A stretch of DNA of 64,000 nt. Source: Micropterix aruncella (Eukaryota > Arthropoda > Insecta > Lepidoptera > Micropterigidae). Every line of letters begins with the position of its first letter. The first letter of the stretch is position 1. Below, in pieces: positions 33,609 to 45,229 of this stretch. The notes below the pieces were generated by a model that saw nothing but the letters and a program-made list of their open reading frames with translations, made no database searches and was not told the origin of the DNA. The DNA lies in assembly GCA_944548615.1 (NCBI GenBank), contig OX155960.1:7629253-7693252 (forward strand). The letters run 5' to 3'. Position numbers and translations under genes: made by a program.

Positions 33609-36600
33609 TGCCGGAAAAGATGTTCAGTCTTCGCCCACGAAGACCTTAAACACCAAAGACTAAACGAACTACTATAAGAATCTACCACCTAAAGCGTAGC
33701 CATCGCTACGGTTCTTTAGTTGCCGTGCTACGCTTGCTACGACATAAAAATTTCTAAAAGTTTTATTATATTTTGTCTTGACAGTTTAAAGTACATTATT
33801 ATTAAGAGATAACCCCTGCTTCTAGTCTCCTATTATTTAAAGAAATTATATTTTATAATAAATTTTCCGAAGTTGGAAATTTTTGAGGTTTTCCGATTTT
33901 CTACTAAGTTATTAAAAGAAAGCTATTTATCCAAGTTAGAAAAAATGCTCTGCGAAACACGTCCTTTATAACCTTACTTTTTACAATTTTGATACAGTGA
34001 ATACAGTGGCCTGTGTCGTCTATTCCGCTCCGTCCAGGGTCTTGTCATTGTCTGCCGTTTTGCCGTATTTCCTTTTTATGAATTTTTCCTTCATTTGTGT
34101 TTGTATTAGCCCATATGATGCTCAATTGTCGTCTTTGCCTCGTTACGTCCGGAACTCGTCACCTTGGTAAGAGATGTAGAGAAGAAAGTCAAATTAGTAG
34201 AGGTTCGCTCCCAAAGCTTTTTGCTTCGGAGCTTGAACACGAAAATGTCAATTTATACATGTAAATCTGGACACATCATCAGATGCTTTTATAAAGTCTA
34301 TCGAAGTGTAGATGTACTGTTTCAAAAAAATGTTTAAAATTTTGTCCAATTTCTAACTTCTTTATCCCGTTTTTCCCATTTTTGCCCCTCACTGCACAAA
34401 TGCACTTTTTCAAAAAGTTGCTACACTGGATTGAAGATCAATGCACTGTCGATTGGTATATTAGTCTCTATCTAAACAATGCAGTCCGCATTTTCTCTCA
34501 CAATCTTGGGGAAATTGTCTCGTTCACGCGCTTGTCCGTTTTTGCTTTACTGGTCGGTCCACGATACCGTCCCTGGTAATACTGCAGGTCGCATGTTGCC
34601 GGTGCTGACGTCATAGGTAGTTTCGTCTATTTACGTGCCTCCTGGCCTTCCTGTTGCGGTGAAAAAGGAAATAGTTCGACTTTTTACCTTAGGTTTCTGC
34701 GTGGTCTGGAGTCGGATAAGCGTGATTGGATCTTATTTACTTCGGTCGATCCTCGGTATCTTCCTTTGCTATTTGTACGGGTGTGCTGCGCTTTCGAGGA
34801 GTCTTGAGCCATTGCTGCTGATCTCTGTCGTCTGCGTCGTGGCTCTTCCAGCTGCCATATAGCGTTTCCATTTTGTCCTTTTATTATCGGCGTCCTCTTT
34901 CTCGTCGCTCTGTCTCTTTCTGGAATGTATAATTTTCTTTGCTGCATCATATGGTCTCTTATTTTTTACTAGGATTGCGGTTGGCTGGCAATTCATTAGG
35001 AAGGGTTTGACAGGAAGGGCATATTCTCGTATACAACTTTATTTTTATTTCAAAAAATTTGACGGAACAAAAGAGACGTGCTTCTGCGTTTTCTTTACAA
35101 ATTACAGAAATTTTTAAACTACTACATCTATTCTTACTATTTAATAAAAAAACATTTTTATTTTACTTTTTTTTTTTTTTAAACAAAAATTCTCCCACAT
35201 TGCTTTTCAAATAAGCTTCCAGTAACTAAATTTAAGACTATATTTTATTAGGTGTTCGTATGGATACACCTTCCGATTCTTTAGATTTTCTTCTTCCAAC
35301 AAGTGTTGAGGTTTTTCGTATTTCAATATTTAAGTAAAAAAAAAATAAACATTTTGATAACGCTCCACTTCTTGTGAGAGCTTATCTTAATTACTACAAA
35401 ATCAAATGTTACAAAGTAAATTATGTCTCAACGTCGATCTTTATTTATATGTGTGGCTGGCTTAATAAATTATGGGCAGATTTCTAGCGTGATATCTTTT
35501 TAAGAGTATGGAAAAATTGAAGAGTGTATATTTATATGAAATTTATGTGTTGTGAGACGTGGACAGTATCTCGCACTTTTATATTTAATTTATTAACAAA
35601 ATTATTTATATAATTTACACCAAGTATTTTTGTTAATAGTATGTCATGGTGAGGGTTCCAATGACATTGATAATTTTTCATATAATAGATTATTCACCGT
35701 CTCAGTGGTATTGGTCTCCCCGAGTGAAATATAAGATATATATATATATATGAGATTTCCCTTTTAAAAATATTTATAAGTTTTTTTGTATAGAAATGAA
35801 CTATATATTGGTGACCAGTCTCTGTTGAAACAATAATAGACGTCGATCCACATAATTTTAATTCATGCGGAAGCGTGGACACTATAGTCTTTAATTTAAT
35901 AGAAAAATATGGGAAATCTTTAGATTTTTTTAAAAAAAATTTTTTTTTATGATACTATATATGGTGACTGTTCTGCGATCTAAAGCGCATATTAACTACG
36001 TAATTTACTCTAGTAGTAGTAAGTTAATAGTCAATCTTATATACCTTGTTCGGCAAGAATTTATTTAACTTATCAGGTTTTTAAGCCTTCCGAATTTAGT
36101 GTTTGTGTTGAACATATATTTTATTGAGATGTTATTATTGTTGTCTTGAGTGTGAATGCTAAAATTTTCAATATTTAGCTTAAGTTTTTTTTTTCGTGAC
36201 CCGTTCATTCTACTTTCTTACGTCTGCATTCTAGGTCTTCCTGACATACAATCTTTCATACTACAACTGGCTGCCTCGTATTTATTATTTTTAACGATTC
36301 TTGACAGTACAAATGATTCCTCTCTATAGTATTGTACATTTCTCCAGAAATTACGTGTTCAGCTAAGATTAATTCGCTACTAACTATAAGCGTTTATGGA
36401 CAAACTAATTTTGAGCAGCGTTTCAGCGGGACATAACGGAAAATCTATAAGTCTTTTTTGAAGAAAAAAGACAATAAAAACAATTCATGGTATGGAAAAA
36501 TATTCCATGTCCTGATAAATTCAGGATCGGATGAGATCTTTCTGTAGCTATATGTTGTAATATACAATGGTTTTTTTTTAACGTGAGCCTTCTAGTCGCT

Positions 36601-37554
36601 AATTAGAAATGTCAGCAGTTTTTGCCATGTAATTACATAATAGTAGAAATAAATAATAATAGTAGAGTTTATTCATAAATGAATTTAGGACTTGTCCGTG
36701 AACAATTTTAATTTGAACGCGAACGGCTTAACGTCCGGTATACTCTATTTAAAATATAATACTATAAAATAATTTGTATCCTTCAGAGCTGATCAAAGTA
36801 AATTTTAATTCTACCTGTCAGGTGATGTTTACAATAGACGGGTATCAAGCACCCAGGTGTTTTTACTCCATGAGCAGGGTTAGATCACCGAACCCTTCAG
36901 ATTTTGCTTATATGCAAATATATAGTATAAAATGATAGGTATAGAAGTATCTCAATCCTTAGATTTATCCGCATGGCTCCTTTTTACTATATTATATGTT
37001 AAATATATACATATATATGATATTTTATATAAATATATCTTGACGCGAAACTTGGTACTATTCTTTCTCCCTATTTTTTTCCAGACAATCCGGGTTCTTA
37101 GCCGGATAAGATGTTAAGAAAAAAATTTTTTTTTTTTTATTTAAAAAAATTTTTTTTTTTTGATTTGATTTTTTTAATGATGTTATCTATTGTATGTGAA
37201 ATTATATATTTATTTATTTTACTTATTGACAATTTAGTGTTGTATGTGTTTTTATTTTTATCATGCTACGTCCTTATGTGTCTGTTACTTTTTCTTTATG
37301 TGTGCTTATTATTTTTTTTTAGCCATGAATACTTGTATCGAATACTTATATACTTTATCTGTTACATTTATTTACTTAATATTTTGTATTTTGCTCTGTT
37401 TTTATATTTTTTCTTTTACTTTTCACTTGCAACTATCTCACGGTGTACCCAATATAGTCGTTGCTTTTTGTGATTTTGCATATTCCGGATTACATGTGGA
37501 TGTTATGCGAATGTTATTTGCAATGTGAAATGTTCTGCGTATTTTTTTGTGACC
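33609..37554 (-). other. Element 1 long non-coding region between integrase and 3' LTR
   Basis: Nearly 4 kb of AT-rich sequence holds no convincing frame on either strand, so no env gene. There are T and A runs (37110-37165) and a GTCTTCG/CGAAGAC hairpin at 33629-33646. No purine-rich tract adjoins the LTR: the minus strand reads CATCTTTTCCGGCA directly before the LTR start. Confidence 0.7.
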
Positions 37555-38300
37555 CTAATTTTTACACAGGTCTTTTATGTGGTACGTCCCACGATTTTTG
37601 CCGTGTTCGTCAACCAATACATAGGCTATGGGGGACTTTTTCGCGATGATTTTGCATTTTGAAAATCTGGGCGCTAGTTTGTTTGAGAAAAACTCTGCTT
37701 TTCGCGATTGCATGTGATTTTTCGCCCATACGAAATCACCGACTGAGAATTCGACGTGCTTTCTCCTCAGGTTATATTTTGAGGCGTTATTTTTGAAAGC
37801 TTCCATGAGTCTTTCCCGCACGACGTCATATGCGTCCGCGAGCGTCTCGAGTCCTTTTGCGAATTCCTGTGGACTGTCTATTGCTATTTTGGATTTTTCT
37901 TTTGGAATGAAACTAAACATTTTATGGTAGCGGCCATCAACCATTGGTTCACGAGCGTACATAAGGTATGATGGGGTAAAGCCTGTTGCCAGATTTTGAT
38001 GATTATTTAACGCGTTTTGGATTAAAGATAAATGTTTATCCCACGATCTTTGATCTTTTCCTGCTAGAATTGATAAACTCGTTTCTATAGTTTGATTATA
38101 ACGTTCGACTGCGTTCGATTGAGGAGCATATACGCATCCATAGAATAATTTTGGGATTTTATATTTTTCCGTAAAATTTTTGAATGCTTTTGACCTAAAA
38201 TATGATGCGTTGTCTAACGTTATTACCGCAGGTGTTCCGTACGCCAGAAATACGTTATTTTCTAGGTGTTTGATAATATTGGCTGAGGTGGCTTTCTTAA
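37555..38300 (-). pseudogene. Element 1 integrase, catalytic core rest and C-terminus
   Basis: This frame continues the integrase after a one-base shift at about 38291-38300. It contains the second catalytic aspartate (AVITLDNASYF) and the glutamate (PQSNAVERYNQT) with 35 residues between them, the DD35E spacing. The C-terminal part has FSVGDFVWAKNH and a module ending AYVLVDEHGKNRGTYHIKDL, resembling the chromodomain-free C-termini of gypsy integrases. It would insert the cDNA with a 4-bp stagger, in agreement with the ATAG duplication. The stop is at 37555-37557. Because of the shift, no full-length integrase can be made by simple reading. Confidence 0.88.
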
Positions 38301-40139
38301 CGGGAATAGCCAACAAAATTTTGTAAATAAATCGATCACAGAGAGTATATAGGTGAAGCCGCTCAGTGATCTTGGCATGGGTCCCACCAGATCTATACTG
38401 ATCGTATGCATTGGAGTGTTCACTGTTTTTGGAGTCACCATGAGCCCATGTGCAGGTCCTGTCTTTATCTTGTATGCTTTACAAGTATCGCAATTTTTGA
38501 CATATGCCTTGACTTCCTTTTGCATTCCGGGCCAATAATAATATGTTTGTAACTTTCTCAGGGTTTTGAAAATGCCAAAATGTACAGCAAACTCCCCTTC
38601 ATGGATGTCTTTTATCGCCGATTTTCTGTCAGCATATTTGAGTACCAGTCTCCACGCATTTCGGAGGTTCTCACCTTTTTTGGGGGGAAAGTATTTGTAT
38701 AGTTTTTCCTCCTCAATTCTGTATTCCCTGGCTGTATAAGGTTCTTTTTCTACGGTTTTGTACATCCGATCGTACCAATCATCTTTCGTGACTTTCGTGG
38801 ACATTTCCATGCATGGGATTCTTGACAGTGCGTCCGCTACCACGTTCAGACTGCCTTTTTTATGCACGATTTCCATGTCGAATTGCGAAAGCAGGGTGCT
38901 CCATCTCGCCAGACGACCTGTGGGGTTGGTGAGATTTGTCAGCCACCTTAAGCTGCTGTGATCAGTTATTACTTTGAACCTGGAACCTTCTACATATGTC
39001 CTGTAATGAAGGACTGCTCTCAAAACTGCCAGGAGCTCTTTCTCTGTAACTGAAAAGTTGCTCTCTGCTTTGCTCAGTGTGCGCGAAAAGTATGAAATTG
39101 GCAAGTCCATTTCCTCTTCTTCCGAATATTGGGTGAGTGCTGCGCCTACGGCTATGTCACTTGCATCGCAACTTATGGTAAATTTCTTGGTGAAATCCGG
39201 ACATCTTAGTATGGGGGCCGATATTAGCGCTTCCTTGAGTGTGTTGAAAGATTTTTCTGCCTCTTCGTTCCATTCGAAATTTACTTTGACGCCTTTCTTT
39301 CCTCCTGTGAGCTTGCATAAAGGTGCTGCTATTTTTGAGTATTCTTTTACGAAGCGTCGGTAGTAGCCGCAGAGACCGAGGAAGCTTCTTACACGTTTCA
39401 CGCTATTTGGTCTTGGGAAATCTCTTACACATTCAATTTTTCCAGGGTCCGTTCTCAGACCTTGCCCGTCTACTACATATCCGAGGTATATAAGTTCTGG
39501 CCTACAAAATTCGCATTTTTTGAGATTTATTGTTAAGCCGGCCTCTTTCAGGTTGTCTCTGACTCTTACTAATGTGTCGATATGTTCGTCATATGTGGCG
39601 GAGGCTATTATTAGGTCGTCTGCATACGCGAATACTTTGCTGTCGTATTCCGGTCCGAAAATTCGGTCCATTAATGCTGCGAGATCTGATGACGAGTTGC
39701 ATGTACCAAAGGGCATGCGTACAAATGCATACATGCCTTTTCCGGGCACGGCGAAGGCGGTTTTCTGAATTGACGATTTTTCCATGGGAATTTGCCAGAA
39801 GGCTTTTGACAGGTCAATCGATGTTAGGTATTTTGAATTTCCAAGATTATCGAGGATTCGTTGGGCCGATGCCATGGGGTAATGGTTTTTTATTGTGACC
39901 TCATTTAACTTTCTGGAGTCTAGACATACTCTGGGCGTTCCGTCTTTTTTATTGACGACCAATATTGGGCTGCACCACGGCGATTTGATTGGCGTAATTA
40001 TCCCTAATTTAAGCATTTCGTCTATTTCCTTTTTTACTAACTTATCCTTTTCCGGCGCTAGGAGGTATGGTTTTTGTCTGATCGGGTCTCCGGTGGTTAC
40101 GATTTTGTGTTCGATCAAGTGAGTCCTTCCCAGCCCCAT
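38262..40139 (-). pseudogene. Element 1 reverse transcriptase, RNase H and integrase N-terminus
   Basis: A 625-codon frame. The reverse transcriptase has SIDLSKAFWQIP (first catalytic aspartate, residue about 109) and AYADD at 171-175. RNase H follows with SCDASD (325), TEKELLAV (about 367), TDHSSLRWL (393) and ADALSR (436). The integrase zinc domain has H513, H520, C550 and C553 (HFGIFKTL, then YYWPGM and CDTC). The first catalytic aspartate of the core is in SIDLVGPM (583). The first ATG is at 40139, but the frame is expected to be entered from the protease. The two are out of phase because of a run of seven A (plus-strand T at 40168-40174). The frame fails near 38295 and ends in a false tail. 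Confidence 0.92.
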
Positions 40140-40143
40140 CTTT

Positions 40144-40676
40144 TCAAAGGAGATATCTTCGTATAATTTTTTTGACTTCTTCTAGGCGTCGTAATTGATG
40201 TGGCGTCAAATCGTCTACGTTGATTATCTGTCGTCCTATTGTATGACTTAGTTCCGCGAGCTGTATGTCCTTTTCCTCGTTGACGGAAATTTTCACGCCG
40301 AATCGGCTGATGAATTCGATTCCCAAGATGATGTCCTTTTTTATTGTTGGGCAGATGATGAAGTTTATGTTCTCTCTTCTTACCTTGTATACTACTGGCA
40401 GTGTTACTGAGCCGAGTATCCGTTGTCCAGCTCCATCCGCCGTTGTTATGCGGTTTTCCGGGTGCATAGCCTTTTTTTTGATTGACGTGAAACGGCTGTG
40501 TGTTTGTCCTCCAAGTATACATATCGCGCAGCCCGTGTCCACCAATCCTTTGTACGTTTTTCCGAGGATGGAAATATTTGCATGTGGGCGCACGTCGTAA
40601 TCTTGTGTTTTTGTTGACAAAGTAAAGTTTTCCACGGTAGCGGCTCTGTCTAACTCCGGTTCCCGTGGCCAAACGC
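40144..40676 (-). pseudogene. Element 1 aspartic protease, entered by -1 frameshift from gag
   Basis: The frame is -1 relative to gag and overlaps its last ten codons. It carries the active-site motif GLVDTGCAICILGG and, about 75 residues later, the DIILGIEFI segment typical of retropepsins. The usual second motif residue is serine or threonine (DSG/DTG); here it is DTG, so the site looks intact. It would cleave the Gag-Pol polyprotein. It stops at 40144 shortly after an A-homopolymer where it should join the reverse-transcriptase frame. This is either an indel in this copy or, less likely, a second recoding site. Confidence 0.85.
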
Positions 40677-41918
40677 GTTTTTTGGCTGATTTTCATGTGG
40701 CGGTGGCGGAGGGTTGTTGCATCTAGTGCATGAATGGGTGTAGACGTTCTGCAGCTTGCATTTGAAGCAGATAGGTATCGGATAGCGTTGACATTCTTTG
40801 TACGTGTGACCTTGTGTGTCGCATTTTCTGCAAACTTTCTGTTGCTGAGGGGGGTTTTGGTAGTGCCTCTCGTGGATTTGTGGTCGTTGTGTAGCGAACG
40901 ATGGCCTAGCATACGTGGGCCTGTTGTGCTGCTGTGGCGGTGTCACATGACGTGGTCTGTAGTAGTTGCCTTGGGGAATTTCCGCTATCTCCATCTGTTC
41001 GTTGCTGATGTATTCGTCGCTCTCCTCCATTGCTGCTATTTGGGCCTTACTGTGTATTTTTCCTGAGGGATTTTGGCGATGTTGGGTGGTGCTCGATGCT
41101 GTAGTTGTTGGCTCTAACGCGTACTGCTCGAAGTTTTTGGCTACGTCCAATAAGTTTCCTATCCCTTCCAGTCTGGTGGTCCCTAGCAGTGTGTGGTATA
41201 GCGGCAGCACGTTCAATTTTATAATCTCCAGAATAGTGCTGTCTCTCAATTTCGGCGACAATCTGCTGTTGATGCTGTCAATTCGGGTGACGAAATCGTT
41301 CATCGTTTCTCCAATGTTTTGTTTCGTGTTCCGCATTTTATTTTCCAGACGTGTTTGGTAATTCAATTGCTCATATTTGTTTATCAGCGCGTTCTTCAGA
41401 ATTTTCCAGGATGTTGCGTGATGTCTTATGCTTCTGAACCAGAAGAGTGATGATCCTTCGAGAAGGTCGGAGAATCCCTGTATTAGTTCCTTTTCCGAAG
41501 CTCCCCTTGATTGAACTTTGTCCTCTATCGCGTCGATGAAGTCCAAGACAGGTGTGCTGCCATCAAACTTCAAATTCCATTTGTATAAGCTGGGTGTAAT
41601 CTTGTGCTTTCCACTGTTCGAGGTTTGGAAGATTCCCGATTCCGCTGCTGCATCTGGCGTTTTGTTGCTGTTTTTCCTGGTATATAAATCCTCATCTTCG
41701 CTGTTTATTTCCGAAGTGGCGTAGATCCTCGAATTATTCGTTTTTTCGTAATGAATCGATTCTTCCAGTCTTGAGATATTACCGTGAGTTGGATTTTCAA
41801 AGTCTTGTTTTCCCCGTTGTTCCGAAATTTTGTTTTTCATATTGGTTTCCTCGCGTATATTTTCCGGTGACTGTTGACGTCGTGATCTAGCTGCCGTTTT
41901 TGTTTTCCTGGGTGCCAT
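40650..41918 (-). CDS. Element 1 gag
   Basis: The first ATG in the frame is at 41918 (MAPRKTKTAARSRRQQ, strongly basic), giving 422 codons. The frame is open a little upstream without an ATG. The capsid-like part contains YKWNLKFDGS, DFIDAIEDK and LLEGSSLFWFRSIRHH, which align by eye with the gag of element 2. Near the C-terminus come a classical zinc knuckle, CRKCDTQGHTYKEC (CX2CX4HX4C), and a second cysteine motif, CFKCKLQNVYTHSCTRC (CX2CX9CX2C). Gag packages the RNA into particles. The heptamer A AAA AAC ten codons before the stop would give -1 frameshifting into protease. No internal stop is visible. Confidence 0.92.
   Translation of the reverse strand: MAPRKTKTAARSRRQQSPENIREETNMKNKISEQRGKQDFENPTHGNISRLEESIHYEKTNNSRIYATSEINSEDEDLYTRKNSNKTPDAAAESGIFQTSNSGKHKITPSLYKWNLKFDGSTPVLDFIDAIEDKVQSRGASEKELIQGFSDLLEGSSLFWFRSIRHHATSWKILKNALINKYEQLNYQTRLENKMRNTKQNIGETMNDFVTRIDSINSRLSPKLRDSTILEIIKLNVLPLYHTLLGTTRLEGIGNLLDVAKNFEQYALEPTTTASSTTQHRQNPSGKIHSKAQIAAMEESDEYISNEQMEIAEIPQGNYYRPRHVTPPQQHNRPTYARPSFATQRPQIHERHYQNPPQQQKVCRKCDTQGHTYKECQRYPIPICFKCKLQNVYTHSCTRCNNPPPPPHENQPKNAFGHGNRS
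40677..40683 (-). promoter_or_regulatory. -1 ribosomal frameshift heptamer A AAA AAC (element 1)
   Basis: In the gag frame the codons are CCA AAA AAC, so the heptamer sits exactly in the phase required for -1 slippage. After the slip, reading continues in the protease frame. I have not computed the downstream structure. Confidence 0.8.
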
Positions 41919-43233
41919 TTTGCGATTGCTTCCCGATATGCTCAATGTGTCAACCACTTATCAAATTTATGTGTGTAAGTGTTTTGAGAAGAAAAAAGAA
42001 ATTAAATTCAAATCTTGTTATAGTTGAACAGTGTGAAGTCGTGTGCTAGATACAATTTAAAAATTTCAAGTGTGTAAGGTGAATGCTGAAAATTATTAGT
42101 ACATATATAAGTGTTAAAGCTAGAAGATGATTCACATGAAAGAAATACAAGTTAAAGAGAAAAAAAAAACAAAATTAAAATTTATTAAAAAGAAAAAAAA
42201 AATTTTTTTTGAACCACCCTGTATATCAGGGTATATTTCTAAGTGTTGATTCTAAGTTATTATACGTTATTTAAATTTGCATGAGGTTAAGTAAGTTTTA
42301 AATTTTACTGCGTGTATTATTTTTTTGACACCCTGTATTCGTGTGCACCTCTAAGTGTAGTTCCTTGTTACCATAATTTAATATTATTATTTTTCAAAAT
42401 TAGTTTGTTTCGTTTTTCCTAAAGTTTATTCCTTTCTTTACGTTTTTGTTTGCAGTGTTTTGTTTCTCATTCATTTACTTATTTTGTCACTATCAGATAT
42501 ATTAAATTTCCTGTAATCGTAATTTTCCTAAGTGCCTAAAGCCCATGTACTGTTCGACGCACACAGTAGTGTTCGTACGTATTTCTAGTTTTCACATTTG
42601 TTAGAGTTCCTTATGGTTCACTTGCGACGCTAGGTATTCCATGTCAATGTATAAGTGCTTGCAATTTTATATAAGAACAGAGAAATTTTTGCTATTATTA
42701 TAGTTGACGCAATGTTTATCTTTCGTTTATAAAAGCTAAAACTGAATCATTTATTAGAGATGTTATATGAAAATTGTATTTATAAATATTTTATGAAAAT
42801 TTTATTAAAATTTTAAAGTGTTTTAAGGGCGTGCCGGTGTGTAAACGTGTACGTGTGTGTTGTGTTTATTTTATATTTTAAAGAAATTAATTAGTACCAA
42901 GTTCGTTGCCTGTATAAAAATAATAATAAATATTTAATAATAGTTTCGCAACAGTAATATATTAATATTTTGAAAAGTTGCGATATATAAGAAAGAAAGG
43001 GTGGGAGGGCGGGAAATATTGTTGTAGTAAAAAATAGTTGATATTAAAAAAAATTAAAAAAATAAATTGTATGTATTAGTTTGAAAAAAAATTTGTTTGA
43101 CAGTTATGGAAAGAAAAATTATGCACCGCGTTGGGCCCAATTTGTAGGCGACCAGCGTGATCGCTTTAAATCAAAAGATAAATTATTTTGAAAAAAATTG
43201 TTTGTAAAAAAATTATTATGAAAAGGTCTATAA
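41919..43233 (-). other. Element 1 5' leader between primer site and gag
   Basis: About 1.3 kb of AT-rich non-coding leader. Near-duplicate words ACCCTGTAT...CTAAGTGT occur at 42215-42247 and 42339-42358. A packaging signal would be expected here, but none can be recognised by eye. Confidence 0.6.
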
Positions 43234-43251
43234 GCCCCAAGTTGGAAGCCA
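43234..43251 (-). promoter_or_regulatory. Element 1 primer-binding site, tRNA-Lys-like
   Basis: Three bases inside the 5' LTR the minus strand reads TGGCTTCCAACTTGGGGC. From memory, the retroviral primer site for tRNA-Lys1,2 is TGGCGCCCAACGTGGGGC. 15 of 18 bases agree, including the TGG complementary to CCA. Confidence 0.75.
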
Positions 43252-43254
43252 ATT

Positions 43255-45229
43255 TGTCATGAGACCCGAATAATTTTTAATATATCAGTTAATTTTATAG
43301 ATTGCAATATTATTATTTTACCAATATACTTCCGGACGATATGGAGAGATTTGTTTATATAGTGGGCGCCAGCCCGGAAGAAGAAGAAGATTTATTTCGG
43401 ATCTATGAACAAGTGCCAGAGTCCTTCCGCCGTTTAGAATTTCTCTGGGGCAGGGGTATGTAGGCTGCGTCGGGATTTGCGTCGGTTCGCTCAGTCCATC
43501 TCAGGCACGGGGGTATTTAGAATCCCTTAGTGACCCAGTCTACGGTAAGATGAGCATCCCTATGGGATGAACGGCCTTTTATGGATATTGAATTGCTAAA
43601 TTACTTGAACCATTTTCCTTACTAAATAATATATTATTATTCTCGTTCGAACGCCCTCTAGCGGTGGCGCGGCGAGTTACTTAGCAAAGATTGATATCAT
43701 TTTGCTCAACCTGCATTGTGCTACTAATGCCCGCGTTTCGCCGCCAGGTGGCGCGGACGCGACGGCGGATTCGGTTAATTTAAATTAAATCTTGCTGGAA
43801 TATGCGCAAAATTAACTTGTAACATAAATAAGTGTGCTTTATTTTCCTTAGTAAAGAATTCTGAATTTAATGAATTTTCCCAAATAATAATGGAAACTGA
43901 TTTTAATATCTTATAAATGTATCTCAACCAATCCTTTCCTTTTATGGTTTTTTTATTCTATTTTATTTATATGAAAAAAATGAAAATGAAATATATGATA
44001 TATGATGATATTAAAAATGAAATTATTCTGATATTGAGATGATTATGAGTAAAATAAAAGATACTTTTCCGACCCAAATTTACTATTTATTTTTCTATAA
44101 CCTGTTGCGAAGACATTTCTCGAAACTATATGTGTGATATTGAATATTTATATTATTTATGAAACTTAATTTTTAATCCGTCGATCGTCGAAGGCCTTGC
44201 GAGATTTTACGAGCGTACGTTACAATTATTACATTTTACCCGTGTTTCGATGAGCATTATTCGTAACTGGTTTTCCCTATTTTTGCCCTACAATGATTTG
44301 GCAATTTTTAGTGTCGGGTACGCTGCACTTTCAAATATCGTAAACGACGGTAGTCTTTTGCTCTATTATTTTCCCTGATATTTAAATTTGGAAATATTAC
44401 GTATTCCCTGCTGATGACTCGCATTTATATTTATCTACAATTTGGTATTTTACTTCATAAGCTATTTTATTAATTTATCTGATTTTTAATTGCCTCGGGA
44501 AGAACTCAATGCCACTCTGACTCCGCCACGTTTTAATCCCAAGATTGTCTAACGTGGATTTTAATTATATTTATGTATTTTTACAGCCTACATTTTAAGT
44601 AGAGATCGCCGAAATGATTTTAGATTTGTTGGCGGTGTCTATCGTGGATCCTATATTCGAAACTACGGATTCCTATATTCAGAAAAACGGGTTAGCACGT
44701 ATATGTCGTGCAAGACGGGTCTGAAGGACTAAAAGTATTGCACGATCGTGGTATTGCAAGTTAGAATAAAAGAAATTGAACTTTACTTTAAAAAAACCGA
44801 AAATGAGAATATAATCTACTTGCCCCCAAATAGGATGTGAAGATCACGCTGGAGTGCTTTGCCTGCGCCGCACTTGATTCTAGTTATAATTTCTAAAGAT
44901 GACTTTGACTTTTATATTTTATTCGTAGATGTAGGTAGGCCACTTCGAAGTCGTGAAATGAGCTCCGGCGGCCGGTAATCGCCGCGAGGCAAAAACCGAC
45001 CGCCGCGCTGAAACGACGACCTTCCCAGGCGAGTGCTTCGGGCCAAAAAAAAAAACTCTCACTAGCGATTCTCTACACCCGTGTTCCATCTAATCGCTAG
45101 TGATGCCTATTGTGCGATAAGATTCGCTTGTATCCTATATTATTGTTATTTTATTTTTGTTAACTAATTTTGGCAATAATTGTTTATTATATTGTTTGTT
45201 AAACCCGTAATGGTTTTATGACCATTACA
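43255..45229 (-). repeat. Element 1 5' LTR (1,975 bp)
   Basis: Twin of 31633-33608 with the same TG...CA ends and the same terminal and internal hairpins. Promoter and poly(A) signals must lie here, but I cannot assign U3, R and U5. Confidence 0.95.

Larger units (their letters stand above)
31633..45229 (-). mobile_element. Element 1: complete Ty3/gypsy retrotransposon, 13.6 kb
   Basis: Two near-identical LTRs (31633-33608 and 43255-45229) in the same orientation bracket gag, protease, reverse transcriptase-RNase H and integrase on the minus strand. The 4-bp word ATAG directly precedes (31629-31632) and follows (45230-45233) the element, a gypsy-type target duplication. A tRNA-Lys-like primer site lies 3 bp inside the 5' LTR. 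The coding part is interrupted by a homopolymer indel between protease and reverse transcriptase and by an indel in integrase. This copy is therefore probably not autonomous, although its LTRs indicate recent insertion. There is no envelope gene. A 3.9 kb non-coding part separates integrase from the 3' LTR. Confidence 0.93.

Noticed and set aside
37111..37528. Plus-strand frames rich in Phe, Leu and Tyr in element 1 that look like membrane proteins (candidate env)
   Set aside because: They are on the antisense strand of the element and result from T-rich DNA; no signal peptide, cysteine pattern or cleavage site is visible.
40115..40912. 265-codon minus frame overlapping gag and protease of element 1
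   Set aside because: It is a shadow frame. The real gag and protease frames contain the zinc knuckle and the DTG motif.
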